Shown here: piece by piece, positions 11,061 to 23,120 of the stretch
Layout of the letters: each line of letters starts with the position of its first letter
How positions within the stretch are numbered: position 1 is the first letter of the stretch
NCBI RefSeq assembly: GCF_028769735.1
Contig: NC_088177.1
Span: forward strand, 24,150,099 to 24,214,098
Source: Zonotrichia leucophrys gambelii
Lineage: Eukaryota; Chordata; Aves; Passeriformes; Passerellidae
Reading direction: 5' to 3'
Length of the DNA: 64,000 bases
Made by a program: the position numbers and the translations under genes
Notes under the pieces: model-generated
Told to the model about the DNA's origin: nothing
The model's input: the letters and a program-made list of their open reading frames with translations, nothing else
The model's database searches: none

Positions 11061-14000
11061 GGGAGGGGGAAATGGTTTCCCAAAATTTGCACTTGCCAAT
11101 TTAAAAAAGCACACCAAAAGCATGCTGTACACTAGAATGGGAGAAGGTAAAGCAGCTAAGGAGACCATATTCAGCTTTAAAATTGCTATTTTGAGAGCAT
11201 TCCGTATGTGAAAAGGTCACCCAGATTTCATTAATAAATCCACTCTGCTGTTTGTTTTCTTTTTTAATCAAACTCAAATGCATCCTGTTAAAGGGCTGAG
11301 TGATTAGATCATAAATCTGGATGTCCTTGAAGATGATGAAGAAAATGCTTATCTGTAAAGCAATCATCATACTGCCAGTTCTGTCATTTACACATTTTTA
11401 CACATGCTGAAAAAATGGTTTAATTTTAAACAATTTGCTTGTATTTTTAGGTAAGAAAAAAATCTTGCAGAATTTACAGTTAGAAGAGCTGGATTACTTG
11501 TGATATGTGGAAAGAACACATTACATCTAATCTTCTGTATCTAAATTCAGGGTATTAAAACAACCAACATTCATAATAAACGTGATTTGATATTTTATCT
11601 TAGTAAAACTCAACTCTCAGCACATTAAGTTCTGGTTCCAGTTATAAAATTCTCTTAAATTCAACAACTCTGAAATTAGTCAGTTATAATGGAGTCTAAG
11701 TGTAAATTTGCATTGATGGGTTTTATTTGGACTGGTAGGGGCAATCCAAATGAAGTTACCAACTGTATTTTTATTATATTAATGCATGGAAATCCTTGTT
11801 CTGTGGGGTCCAGACAGTACATATTGTGCTAGATTTCTCCTTTCTTCTTTTTTTCTCTATTTTTTAATTTTCCTTGTATATTGATTTTTCCTTCGTGTGT
11901 GAAATATTTATTCAGTACTTCTGTCAGTATATTTTTCTGTTGTAAGCATAATTAGGATATTTCTGTAACTTCTCCTGTGTGCATTTGGATCTTGCAGCTG
12001 ATTTGTCACTTTGCTTGAACCCAACTGTGGACATGACTCTGGCTAGCACCAGCAGCATATTTACCTATTGCAGTGCTAGCAGGAAGTTGGGAAATGAATG
12101 TCTCTTTGGAACTTTATTAAAGCAATGGATGTGAAAAATAAGTCTTGTGGATTTATAAACATTCTTACAAAAGGAATGAGATATGGAGCAATATTTTGAG
12201 GTGGGTAAACACATGTTGCAATTTTTTAGCTGACTGCATGACCTGCTTTTACCTTAAGGTAAACCCCATCTAGTTTGAGCCATTTTGATTTCTGGAGACT
12301 TGATCCATAGAGGTAAAAGTCACAAGGTAAGTCAGTTTGGCACTGATGCTAGTGCCAAAATGTGGCTCTCTGGAATTTAGCACAGTGCGCGTTATCTGAT
12401 GACAGTGGCCGTGTTGCATTATTTAGTGCATAGAATGTCCACCCAGCAAAGATTTATGTGTTTGTTTAACTTTGTTCTGTCTGGTTAATTACTCATAGTC
12501 ACAGAAGATCCTTACGTGTATAGAGTGAAACATCAGTGGGTTTTATTCTCAAAATATTTTTAAATTGCTTGCTTAATTGTTCACTATTGTTGTGAAAAGA
12601 CACTGTAGTAAAAGCTTACCAAAGGTCTAAGGTTTCTAAATTATATTTTCCCTACAGATCATAGTGAGCAGAGGGAGTAACAGGATTGTTCTAAAATTTG
12701 TATGTATGCACCCATATGCACCTAACTTTACTTCACCAATTTTCTTTAACTGACATTTATAAACATTATTTTTATTTGGTTTGTTGTAGACCCTGCGATC
12801 CTCTCCTCATAAACGCAAACGCTGACTTAAATTGAGTTCAGCAAGCCAGTTTTGAGCTGCATGCAGAGAAGATTAAAAGAAATAGTACAAAATCCTCTCC
12901 AGGGAAAGATCAAATGGTTACTGAAATGAAAGCAGCCTAAAACTGTAGGGTTTAGCCCAGAGGAGGGAGGGGAATTGGGCATTTAGCTATAATTAACACC
13001 TTCTACTTGCACTCTCCAGTGTTTCAAATGGATTGTTTTTTATTATAGGTAGCTGCTCACAAACCCTAAATCACGTTATTAAAAAAAAAAAAAAAATCAG
13101 AAAAAAATATCAGCAACTAATTCAAGCAATGGTTCTGTAATCCTCAGACTTCTATAGTCAGCCATAAAGTCACCAAGCATTGGTTACATATGAAAAAACA
13201 CTACTTCTCTGTGAATATGTGATTGCAGAGAAAAATCACACTTTTTTTTCTGCTTTCTACATTACTTGCACTGAAATTTTGCTTGGGTGAACACTATATT
13301 AGTTTATTTGAAGCTTGAGATTAGCAACTTTATTCAGAATAAATGTCTTATGTATTCTTGATGCTGTTTCTTCAATTTCCCTTTATTTCTGCCAAAGTTG
13401 CTTAAAATTATCTCAGACTTAAAAGTATCTAGAACATTTTAAATGAAGATATTGTAGTGGGTTTTTTTTCAGTTTGTCTTGATAGATAAAGAAAATCTGA
13501 CAAGCTTCCTTGCTTTGCTTTCAGAGACCTTGCTCAGTGTTGGTATGTTGCATGCTGGAATCTGAAATACAACTTATTTTCTGTCCCGTTCTTCTATCAT
13601 GAATCAATCATTGTCAGGTTATTGCCTACTGATCATTGAGTCCCTCAGTCTGGTGCCGCAAAAGTACTTGTTTTTCCAAAAACTAACTAGGTTGGTACCT
13701 TGCATCAGCTGATTTTAAAGTAAGATTTTCTGGCTTTCTGAACTTCAATTTGCATGTTGCTACTACTACACTCGTTTGGCATTTATAAATTCATAGCCTG
13801 TGTAGGTTCACATCCTGCCCCTGTAATGCTTTGCAGGCTGTTAGCATACTTCTTCAACTGGTGGAGATAAACACCTGTAGTACCTCATAAAAATAAATTC
13901 TGGTTCACATGTGCATTGAAGAAAATATCATCATATAGTCTGAAATAACAAGAAGTGGAATTTGTTTTGGAATTCTTCTGTAACTGCAGAAGTGCCTCAA

Positions 14001-14267
14001 AATCATCACCTTTCCCTCTGCCCTCCCCTGCTGAGCTGTACAAGGAACCCGAGAAGTGTGAACAGAGTGCAGATGTGTCCTGCTGAGTCCTCTGTTCACC
14101 ATGGATCTATCCCTGAACAGCATACCTGGTGGTTCTGATAAACTTATGCACAAAACCTTATGAAAAGATTAGCAATGTTCTCTCTGTGTGAGGCCAAGAC
14201 CCCCAACAGCAGGAGTTTTGGGGGGATTCAGTGGATAGGGAGATGACAGATAGCACTTATTGATGTC
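11061..14267. other. Intergenic, no gene recognised
   Basis: Opens with a G-rich run (GGGGGAGGGGGAAA near 11060-11072). It holds a 16-base poly-A run at 13081-13096. A short open tail after a good acceptor (12790-12825, ending in HKRKR and TGA) cannot be linked to any upstream exon. Confidence 0.5.
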
Positions 14268-14307
14268 AGTGATCCATAGTGAATTATAGTGATCCATACT
14301 GAATTAC
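14268..14307. repeat. 20-bp tandem duplication
   Basis: Two adjacent 20-bp copies beginning AGTGATCCATA and AGTGATCCATA/C, differing at two bases (14268-14287 and 14288-14307). Confidence 0.8.
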
Positions 14308-15626
14308 TTCAGTGTGTGAGAGGAGATGTGGTGTTTAAGAAAGAAGATGATAAAACTAATATTGGTTCCTTTATTCTGTGGCTGAAGTCTATGAGCTTTG
14401 TAGATTTGTTTCCAGTTGTTTTTTTTTTTGTTCCTAAAGAAAGACTGTATTGACTATAAACTTATTTGAAGTAATTTCTTCTTCTGCAGATAAGGTTAAT
14501 GCTTTTGAGCTTGCTCTTCCATGCCTACGGGGTGTAACACATATGGTAAGTAATAATAAAATACTGATCTGACTGTACAACTTTATGTAAGGCATGTGTG
14601 ACTAAAACCTGAGCAATAAAATTTCCTTTCCTGCTCAGACAGAACTGTATATGTCTGTCATATTTTATTGGTTGTTGAATGGCACATGCCCTTATGGATC
14701 ACAACTGAAACCAGACAGCCTAGGGTATCATTGCATATTTGTCATCTTCAATGAAAACATTACAGCAGATTTCTGTATACTTGGGCAAATTAAGCCATAG
14801 GAAAGTAAACAATCATGTTGCTGATGAATATGTATGCACCTATAGCATGTGGAAACTTTAGTACTAGTGGCAAAAATATCTCTGATTTAAGTAGTGACAC
14901 ACGCAGTGATCAGGAAGCAATATTGTAAAGCGATATTTTTTAAAGATAATTAGGCACATTTATTGGATGCAGACAAAAATATCTTATGGATCCAACAAAT
15001 TAGACCCCTTTTAGCTGCATTGGTAAATACCGTATAATTCATTAATATCCAGTGACTAGAGCTATATGAAAGAGATACACAGAACTTCAATTACCGACTT
15101 AGTAGCACTGTTAGTAGCGCTCCTCATCCTTTTGAGTTCTGAAATAGTTGGTTCTTTTCCTACATGGTAGACAATTCCAGCAAATTATAAAAATTATTTT
15201 AAAAATTCAAGAGGAATCACATATAACAAATTTTTTAAAATAGATTGTGTTAAATATACAGTGAAACTGTGCTTTATTTTCCCTTTCATGGAATCCAATG
15301 GCAAAAATTAATGACAGTGATTTTAATATTAGTTATTACCATGAATATGTATAAATTAATAATATCACATGCTGCAAACCAAACTGCACTGTTGTGTATT
15401 GTGTGATAAACAGAAGAAATTATACAGTTACACTTATAATCCATCCTTTGCCCATTTTTCAAAGTGGCTAAAAATTATATTTGTTTAACAACAAATAAAG
15501 CCTTGTGACTTTTGTTTAGCCCATATGGCAGCATAGCCCACTGAATAAGCTGTTTGGATGCAGCAACACTGAGCTTTATCAGAGATACTTTTGGTGAGGA
15601 AATATATGAAATTTCTTTCTTTGCAG
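14308..15626. other. Intergenic with one isolated exon-like segment
   Basis: The segment 14490-14545 has a strong acceptor (TTCTTCTTCTGCAG) and a consensus donor (GTAAGT) and is open in one frame (KVNAFELALPCLRGVTHM). Its end phase does not fit the exon-like pair that begins at 15627. Nothing else is recognisable. Confidence 0.35.
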
Positions 15627-15998
15627 GTATTAAAAAAAAAATCTATGGTCAATGCCCAGCCAGCAATCAAATAAGTAACTGGGAAGGTCATGCTGATCTG
15701 GGTTTTGAGGAGTGGTGTGTCATTTTCGTAAAGCCTCCCAAGGTAAGAAGATTTAATTTTTTCATATTCTTGGCACCAATAGCTAAGAAGAGACTCCAGA
15801 GTGACAGTGACACGTCAGGAAACTGAGAGTGGATAAATGAAATGTTGGTGACTAAGTACAATTTACTTTCTCTGAACATTTCAGATAGCATGTGTCCACC
15901 TCCCACCTGCCAGGCATTCTAACCAGATCCTTAGCAGGTGGGAGAGGCTGAGAGCAACCTGCAGCAGTGCTTCCTTAGGCACTGTCTCCTACAGCCAG
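15627..15998 (+). other. Candidate pair of phase-matched exons, unknown protein
   Basis: Segment one is 15627-15742 (116 nt, acceptor TTTCTTTGCAG, donor GTAAGA). It is open as two carried bases plus 38 codons, including YGQCPASNQISNWEGHADLG. Segment two is 15885-15998 (114 nt, acceptor CTGAACATTTCAG, donor GTGAGG) and is open for 38 codons in the same phase, including HSNQILSRWERLRATCSS. The intron between would be 142 nt. Splice signals are good at all four ends. I recognise no family and found no partner exons, so this is a lead rather than a gene call. Confidence 0.22.
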
Positions 15999-17268
15999 GT
16001 GAGGGACACCAGTGATGGAGAACGCAGAACTCTGACATCCCTCAATCCTCCTCCTGCAAAACCCCCAGCAAAACCCTTGCTCTTTTTTCTCCCTGTAATA
16101 AGAAGTCTCCATAACTACCATTTCCCCTAATATTATCACTGCTTAACATTCATCAGAAATAATGTAGTAAAGGTCAGGCCGCTGCTGATAGCTAGGCTTT
16201 CGGTTTTGGGATGAGCTGAACTGGCATGACCCTGGCAGGGACTGAGCTGCTGGGCTTGTCTTGGCTGTGTTTATAAACACATCAGGTTTGTAGTCAGAGT
16301 ATCCTCCATCAGAGGTGCTGATAAGGTTGAAGGAAGACAGAGTTCCTGTGCACAGTGTTGTCATCTGGTTTACAATGTCTTTGTTAGGATGATGTCTGTG
16401 GGACCTATATATTGGTTAACTCTCAAATTCCTTGCTATTAAATGCTTTTGCTCTATGGAGAAAATATGGGAGACTAAGCTTCAGTGACAATAGTATGGGT
16501 GTTCATATTTAGTGAAGATGATTACTGAAATGGGTAAAACATCAAAGCCAACCAAAATATTCACTGGTGTATTAGAACTCATTTAGGAGTTGTGTAACAG
16601 AGGGTTACTTCTCCCCCAGGAGGTGTTCAAACCTAGAGCTCTGGAGATGGGCTACACTGCTTTAAATTCAACCTTCTCTTACATGTTTTTTTTTTAACAA
16701 CTGTGAATTTCCTTTTTTTTTCTGCTAGATTGGTTGAATGAAAATGAGAAAATGTCTGTTGAGGACTGATTTAATGATTCTGACACTTTTAACACTGTCT
16801 GAAAGTAAACTGCAACAACTGGCAATTTTGAAATGTATTCCAACATCTTTCAAAATCTTAGGTTTTGAGTAACTTTAGTTTTCATATTTGAAATTTGTCT
16901 TCCCACAGAACTGAGGTTTAAGTTGCAAAATCAGAAACAGAGTTTGCTAAACATTTTGGAAGCATGATTTTAGCTTATGAGATGTGACTGCCATGGTCTG
17001 TGTAGTCAGATCTCTGATCTTACTCCAAATACCACTCGTATGCCATGTAGTTTTCACAAAGCTGTTGCTACTCTTTATTTAACCAGGGAATGCACAAGAG
17101 TTTATTTTGAAGAAAATATGAATATTTAAAGGTATTCGAGAATCACTCCTACCCTTAGACATTTTTCTGTGGTTGCTGCTGGTAGCACTATTTTCAGAGT
17201 GTTTGCAGAGGGAATTTGGCTGATGGAGTGGATTAAACCCCCACGGTTTGTGCAGCTCAGTCACTGCT
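15999..17268. other. Intergenic, nothing recognised
   Basis: AT-rich sequence with two oligo-T runs near 16690 and 16710. No convincing exon, RNA gene or transposon was seen. Confidence 0.5.
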
Positions 17269-17282
17269 GCTCCCTCTGCTGG
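17269..17282 (-). promoter_or_regulatory. CTCF-type binding motif
   Basis: The minus strand reads CCAGCAGAGGGAGC, a close fit to the CTCF core CCASNAGRKGGC with one weak position (A for the last C). It lies on the desert side of ATP5MC3. In mammals the ATF2/ATP5G3 end of the HOXD landscape is a topological-domain edge, so occupancy is plausible but untested. Confidence 0.45.
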
Positions 17283-17942
17283 CGGTGAAAGACGAAATTA
17301 CAATCAACATTATGGAGTTACAACTGCTCCAGAATACAAAATAAAATATTCACAGTTTATAGGTGCAAATTAGCTAATATCCACAAATTGTGTGTCAAAA
17401 TGAGCTCTTTCTTTATCTGACATGTTCTATGTGGCATACCTACTGCAATTTCATGTATTTTCAACCATGATTATTTTTAAAGTGCTGAACTATCTCATGT
17501 AAAAACATCCTCTTTTCAAAGCAGTCATTGGATAAAAATCAGGATGCAAGCTAGCATCCAGAACGGATTCTGCTCAAAATTGTGAATGTATGGCCAATGC
17601 CCTGTTGCCAACAGGAATTCTTCAGAAGTGGAATAACTGAAACATTAAGCAGTTTACTCAGGAGATGTATGTGCATAATATTCACATGATTTCCCAGCCA
17701 AGCCACTCCACACCTCCTACTAAATCTTTGTTTAACACTCTGTGTATGAAAGGTATTCTTATTTTCATAATAAAAACGTGGTAAAGGGATAAAGGATTGA
17801 ATTACAGTAGACTGATAATACTTTAAACTAAAATTCTTATTCAAGGCAAATGGATGCAATGTCATATTATTTTAGAATTTAATCTGTTTACCCAACTTTT
17901 ACTCACTGCTACATGGGTATCCGTAAGAAGAATCTGATTTTA
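17283..17942. other. Intergenic, nothing recognised
   Basis: AT-rich filler. A 104-codon minus-strand ORF at 17551-17865 has no family features. Confidence 0.5.
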
Positions 17943-18045
17943 TTTACTTACTTGTGTGAAGGCACAAGCTGTGTGCTAAACACTAACATCAGGCTCAGAT
18001 GTCAGTGCTTTGCACACAGCTTGTACCTTCACACAAGTAGGAAAG
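17943..18045 (-). ncRNA. Candidate small-RNA hairpin precursor
   Basis: Arms 17950-17990 and 17998-18038 are 41 nt each with a 7-nt loop (17991-17997). Read on the minus strand, the stem has 37 Watson-Crick pairs, three G-U pairs and one A-A mismatch. Weaker pairing continues about 7 nt outward on both sides. On the + strand the three G-U pairs become A-C mismatches, so the minus strand is the better transcript. The size and loop suit a microRNA or hairpin-siRNA precursor. The pairing is tighter than in most animal pre-miRNAs, so a palindromic mobile element or a recent inverted duplication is an equal alternative. Confidence 0.35.
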
Positions 18046-19999
18046 CACGTGGTGATCAGGCCTGTGTATTTCCCACTCATTATTCCCTAAACTGAAGGAC
18101 ATAAATACCAACAGCCAAATGTCTTTCAGTCACAAGAAAAAGTATCTCCCCTTTTACTTTTTATTTTTATGGATAAGGGAGCTTTCAAGGAAATGTCGTA
18201 GCACAGCTAAAACTAAAGATCCATCCAAGTCTACTTAAGACACCTTAGTGAAAAAAGGTCTGCTGGTCTCACATCAGTGCATATTGCAAAAAACATTTCA
18301 ACTCAGCTGACAGTCTCTATTTAAGCTGAGCATTTTGGACTGAAATAATAGGGAGAACTACATAACTAAATTACTTTTACCTCAAGAGACATTTTTGTCT
18401 GTGAGGGTACACTTAGAAGCAGTGACCTGATAATAGGAGTGCTGACTACAAATTTGCATGCAGGCACACAAGGAGGCAGGCTTAGATTATTGATCTGAGC
18501 TACTAACATTAAAATACAGTTTCATGATAGATACAGAAAAGCTTTCCAATAACTCATAATTCTTACATTGGCTGTCCGGCACAAAAAACCACCACCAGTG
18601 GCAGCAAGAGCATCTTTGAGAAGAATGCAATGGAAACTACAGATAGTTCCAGTTTCTTGAATTAATCTCTTTTAGGGGTGAGTTATTTTAACCTAATTTC
18701 CATGTGGGCATCCAAGGGATCATCCAAGGAAGCACCACATTTTCACAATCATAGAAGAATGACAGACATTCAAAAAAAAAAAATCTAAGTTTAAATGAGG
18801 TCAAAAATGAGGCCAAAAACATTACTCAATGTGTTTTTCCAGATGAAAATATTTATTCAAGACCACCACCTCATATCAGTGTTAAAGAAAAATAGAAGCC
18901 TAAGGACTGTCAGTTTTCTTTGCAGCATTTATGAGTGGAATAAAGGACACTCTTGCTCAGTTTGATTTCTTGTGAAATAGAAAAAAAATCAGGATACTAT
19001 GAAAATTATGTTTTTTCTAATGCACTCTGGACAAAGACACTCCTTTACTGCAATTCCTTCTAAGGTAGAGTTTGTATTTTTGTCAATCCATTATTTTACC
19101 TCACCAGGCAAGAAATTTCCATAGCATGTTTAAAACACCTAGAGAAAAAGCTCCCCAAAGCCGTTCATGTCATGCAGCTACGCATGCTTCAATTCATGCC
19201 AGTTTTCTGGGGGTTTTGGGTGTTGTTTGTTGGTTTGTTTTGGTTTTTTTAAGCAAGTAAATAAAAACAACTTCTTTTTCTCACTACACTGAACAGTCCA
19301 CTTCATGGTAGGGGACGACCTTATCTTGTATTTCTGGATGTAGGTTATCAACATTGCAGGGAGGCCATAAGTGGCTGAATGGAATTTTCTTCCAAAAAAA
19401 AAGGTTAAATATTTTGATATTGGAGACAGGATTTTCAAGTGTGTGTAGGGAAATTCTGTATTTCAATGAAAGCTTAATTCCTCAGACTCTTAACCCTTAG
19501 TGGCATAAAATTAGTATTTTACATAGTTCCTGAACAGCAGAATGACTCACAAGTAAATTGAAGTTTATGATATGCAGAAATGTGAGTTATTAACAGAAAA
19601 CTATTCTAGGACTGGGAGGTACAGGATATTTTGCACTCCAAGAATGATGTTTCTGAAGATGAATCCTTAAGGTTGAAAATGTTCCAGCTGTAATCCTACT
19701 GAGTAATGCTTCCTGAGTAAAGTCATGGTGTTACTTCTGGGAAGAATTCAGCTCTGGAACTTGGTCATTTTACTATCTTAGATTAGATGAGCCAATTTCT
19801 TTAACACAATTCTGCTATGACTGCTGTTTACTTTTTTCCAAACTTTCGCTGTCTCATTATCTCTGGCATTTACTAAATGCCTGTCTGGAGTTAAAAACAA
19901 ATTTTATGTTTACTCTGTGTCGAGTTATCATGGGAACACAAGGGAAAAATGAGAGAAACACTCAAGGATGTAGACTGTGTGAAGAAAATGCAGTGGCAT
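18046..19999. other. Intergenic, nothing recognised
   Basis: AT-rich. Poly-A and T-rich runs occur near 18773-18783 and 19220-19250. Overlapping short ORFs on both strands have no recognisable product. Confidence 0.5.
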
Positions 20000-20230
20000 T
20001 CAATTGAAGAGCGAAGGCTGGCTCTTTGTGCCCCCTGCAGAAAGGCTGGCTGGCCTTGGCAGGGGAGACACCACCTGTAGGTGCTGCACGGTGACAGCTC
20101 TGCCTGCACTGCCCGTGCCTGGCTGGGCTCACACAGCCTGCCTGGCACCCTGCCCGTGGCACCCACAGTCACTGCACGCCAGGCTGGCTCATTCCTCACC
20201 ATGAAGAGAAACTTGGCTTCCCCCTAGGCC
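20000..20230. promoter_or_regulatory. Isolated GC-rich patch with weak CTCF-like motif
   Basis: A GC-rich island of about 230 bp lies in AT-rich surroundings and is rich in CTGCC and GGCTGG words. TGCCCCCTGCAGA at 20029-20041 matches most of the reverse CTCF consensus, in the same orientation as the better site at 17.27 kb. Six-frame openness here follows from base composition. Confidence 0.25.
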
Positions 20231-22439
20231 AGCGCTTGGGCCAAATTTAGTAATTGCTTCAGAAATCTGGTCATTAAATGCAAGATGATTCTGTTGTATG
20301 ATATGCAGTTTAATGACTTCAGCTTTTTCCATGCTGCATGGATACATTTGGTGAAGATTTTTAAACACCAACAGCTTCTGCTAAGCATTAAAAATGCAAA
20401 GTGTAATATAACAGGTGCAAAAGCAGTTCTTTAATGTTCTTGCGCTTTCCTCTGAGTTAGGTGGTTACAGTATATTCCAAGAGGATAAGCTGCCAGTTTA
20501 ATAGACCAGCCTAACTTCCACTTAGGAACTCTGAAGCAGTGATACATTATACAACTACTAATTTTTCTTTACATTGTTTCTTCTGAGAAAGATGAATTTC
20601 CTTTACCAAAGTTTTCTCAGCTATAATTTGAGTATCTATTTCTCAAAAAAGCTTTCTGCATTAAATCAGATGTTAATGTTCTGTTAAACTATCTCTTACT
20701 GTTACCAAAACCCAAAAATATAGTAGGCAATATGAAAGATTCTTTTCTATTAGACTTGCCAGTCTACTTCCACTAGTGGCTAAAGTATAATTTAGTAGTA
20801 GAAATTATCTCAATTTTTTGTTTGTTTGTGGTGTTTTTGTTTTTTTATTCTACCAGACTACTTGTTTTGTGTAAATCAAAGGAGGCCTTACTGATAAACA
20901 GAGAAATTAATAATGTAATGCTCTTCAGCAGTTACAGACAGCGAAAGGGGAGGTCTTTTCTGTGCTTTGAAATAGAAAAGTCTAATAGAAATAATGTATT
21001 TAATGTTACTCATTAGGTATGTGTCTTCCCAGACCAAAATCAGCAGTAACAAACAGAGGCCAGTTTGCTTCATCCTTGCAGCTGTGCAGTCAAGTGTAGC
21101 GCTTTTCTCAGTCTGGTTTTCAATGGTTGGATCACAGGGGGTTTCTACTGTGTCTTATTTGCAGAAAGGTCTACTGTTTTTTAATTTCAGTTCAAACTAA
21201 TTCAACAGTTCCTCCCTTTCATTATAGTCCATCACTGAACTTTCAGGGGGAAAAATAAAAAAAAAAGGGGGAGAAAAAAAGAACTATCAGCAAACAATTT
21301 TGGCATTATAGTTTTCTGTAAACCTGCATATTCTCTGCAGCTCCAATATTTATTTTGCTTATATTTCTGATTTTTCCATTAAATATTCAGCGCTTCCTGG
21401 GTTTACTACTCTCTAAGTCTCTGAATGTTTTTCCCAAATGGATATTTTTGAAGGATGCTTCTGAACTCAGATGCCCCATACCCATAAAATGAATAGAATA
21501 AAAAATAAATTTGATTATGTAAGAACCAGAAAATTGTCCCAGATCTCCTGGCAAAAGCAAAAGCAAGTGTTGGTCCTAAACAGATTGTAAGTAAAACGAC
21601 AATGAAGAGTGTGGAAGGCAAGGAAAGCCAAGTGACAATTACATGAACTTTAATGAGATTTCCAAGTCAGTCTTTCATTTTTCAGTCTGACTATTTTCTC
21701 AAGTATATAAAAAATATTTCAAGGCTGGCAACTGAAGATATAGAAGCAAATTCTCAACATCACAGAGTAGCCTCCAATTCCTTAAAATTCAGTATTGTAG
21801 AGAAGGAACTCACTAGGATATAAAAAAGCTAAAATCTGTTGTCCAGGAATAAGACTACAGGTGTCTTATAACCATTCCTTGTCTGTGAATACATTAGAAT
21901 CTGGGTAAAGTAAAATAAATAGCCTATTGTTAAAATTGATGGAGAGTACAGAGTAACACAGAATATTACTGGATGCCTATTATTTAATTTATTTTTTCCT
22001 ATTACTGTACAGAAATATTTATAAATATATATTCTACTAAATGCAACAAAGACGCTTTAATGTACATTTCATTATATGTTCTAATAACATATATATGTAA
22101 ACATTCATATAGTTTTCTAGTCATCTTGGAGCACACATAAAAATCACTTTCAAAATTAAAATCAAAATCTCACTTAGGAATTTCACTTTCTTGAAAAACT
22201 ATTAAGAATACTCATGAGTCACATCCATAGCTTGCTTCTAGCACAGAGCTGTAATGTAAAGGAAGTTTCTTTTATCCTGTAGGGACTGATTCTCCCTTGA
22301 AGCATGGATATAATCATTCCAATGCTACCTGAAGGATCAGTAGAGGATAGCACTTCAATTACAAGCAAGAACCTGGGCCAAAAAGGAGCTCTTGGTAATT
22401 CTCACAGTGCTCATTATCTTGGCTGTCTGCCTTTACAAC
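20231..22439. other. Intergenic, nothing recognised
   Basis: AT-rich with A-rich runs near 21255-21283. No gene, RNA or transposon was identified. Confidence 0.5.
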
Positions 22440-23120
22440 TGGCATGCACAATACCAGGTGTATAAACGTTCTGCGTGGTCGCTGCGTATGCTCCACACTT
22501 GACCCCACTTGGCAGAGCTCTGTCTCCTCCTCTGCTGCCTTTCACCTTGGGAAATCATTATATCGTTTACATTTACGTAAGGCTGATCCAAAACACTTCT
22601 AAATTACAGGCCTTTAAATGGCACCCTCTTTGCAAAGGTGTGAGTGGGCCCGCAAGGGACAAGGCAACAAAAATCCTTGCCCAGAATCCCTATTTCTGAG
22701 CTATGCTTGCCCTGGTTTTTACAGTAAGAATTCTTTAACACAAGTGGTGCGGCTGAAAGAAACACCAGTGAGCGCTTTCCAATTCACTCTTTATATGAGC
22801 TCGTAAAAATGACCTTTGTGTGAATTTGCCAGGGAAAAATGTTTCTATCTATAAGATGTACAGATCTGGAGATGTTGAGAATATAAACTCGAGCAACATT
22901 CTGGTTGTGCATCTGGCTTACATTAGTCAGCAGTACACGATGTGCTAGTATAACAGAAATAAAGAGCTCATGGAGGGATTCGAACGCTCAGCTACCACAT
23001 CTGTCTCCCTGCATTATCATCATTAGAGTGTTTAGTGCAATTTATCTCCCTTTCCATTTGGAAGATTCATGTTCCCTCCTATGAACTGGGCATCAGCCCA
23101 ACCATGATGGGTTGTGTCCA
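22440..23120. promoter_or_regulatory. Candidate ancient regulatory stretch with tRNA-like relic
   Basis: Several CpGs survive in this AT-rich setting. A perfect D-box palindrome TTACGTAA lies at 22573-22580. GGGATTCGAACG at 22976-22987 is, on the minus strand, close to the RNA polymerase III B-box (GGTTCGAANCC) found in tRNA-derived SINEs. No cloverleaf forms, so it is not a tRNA gene. An exapted amniote SINE is possible. The assignment is speculative. Confidence 0.2.

Noticed and set aside
12790..12825. Terminal exon ending in a basic HKRKR tail
   Set aside because: Only 11 codons, with no upstream exon in compatible phase.
22960..23020. Possible minus-strand tRNA gene
   Set aside because: Only a B-box-like T-arm is present. 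No matching acceptor, D or anticodon arms could be formed.
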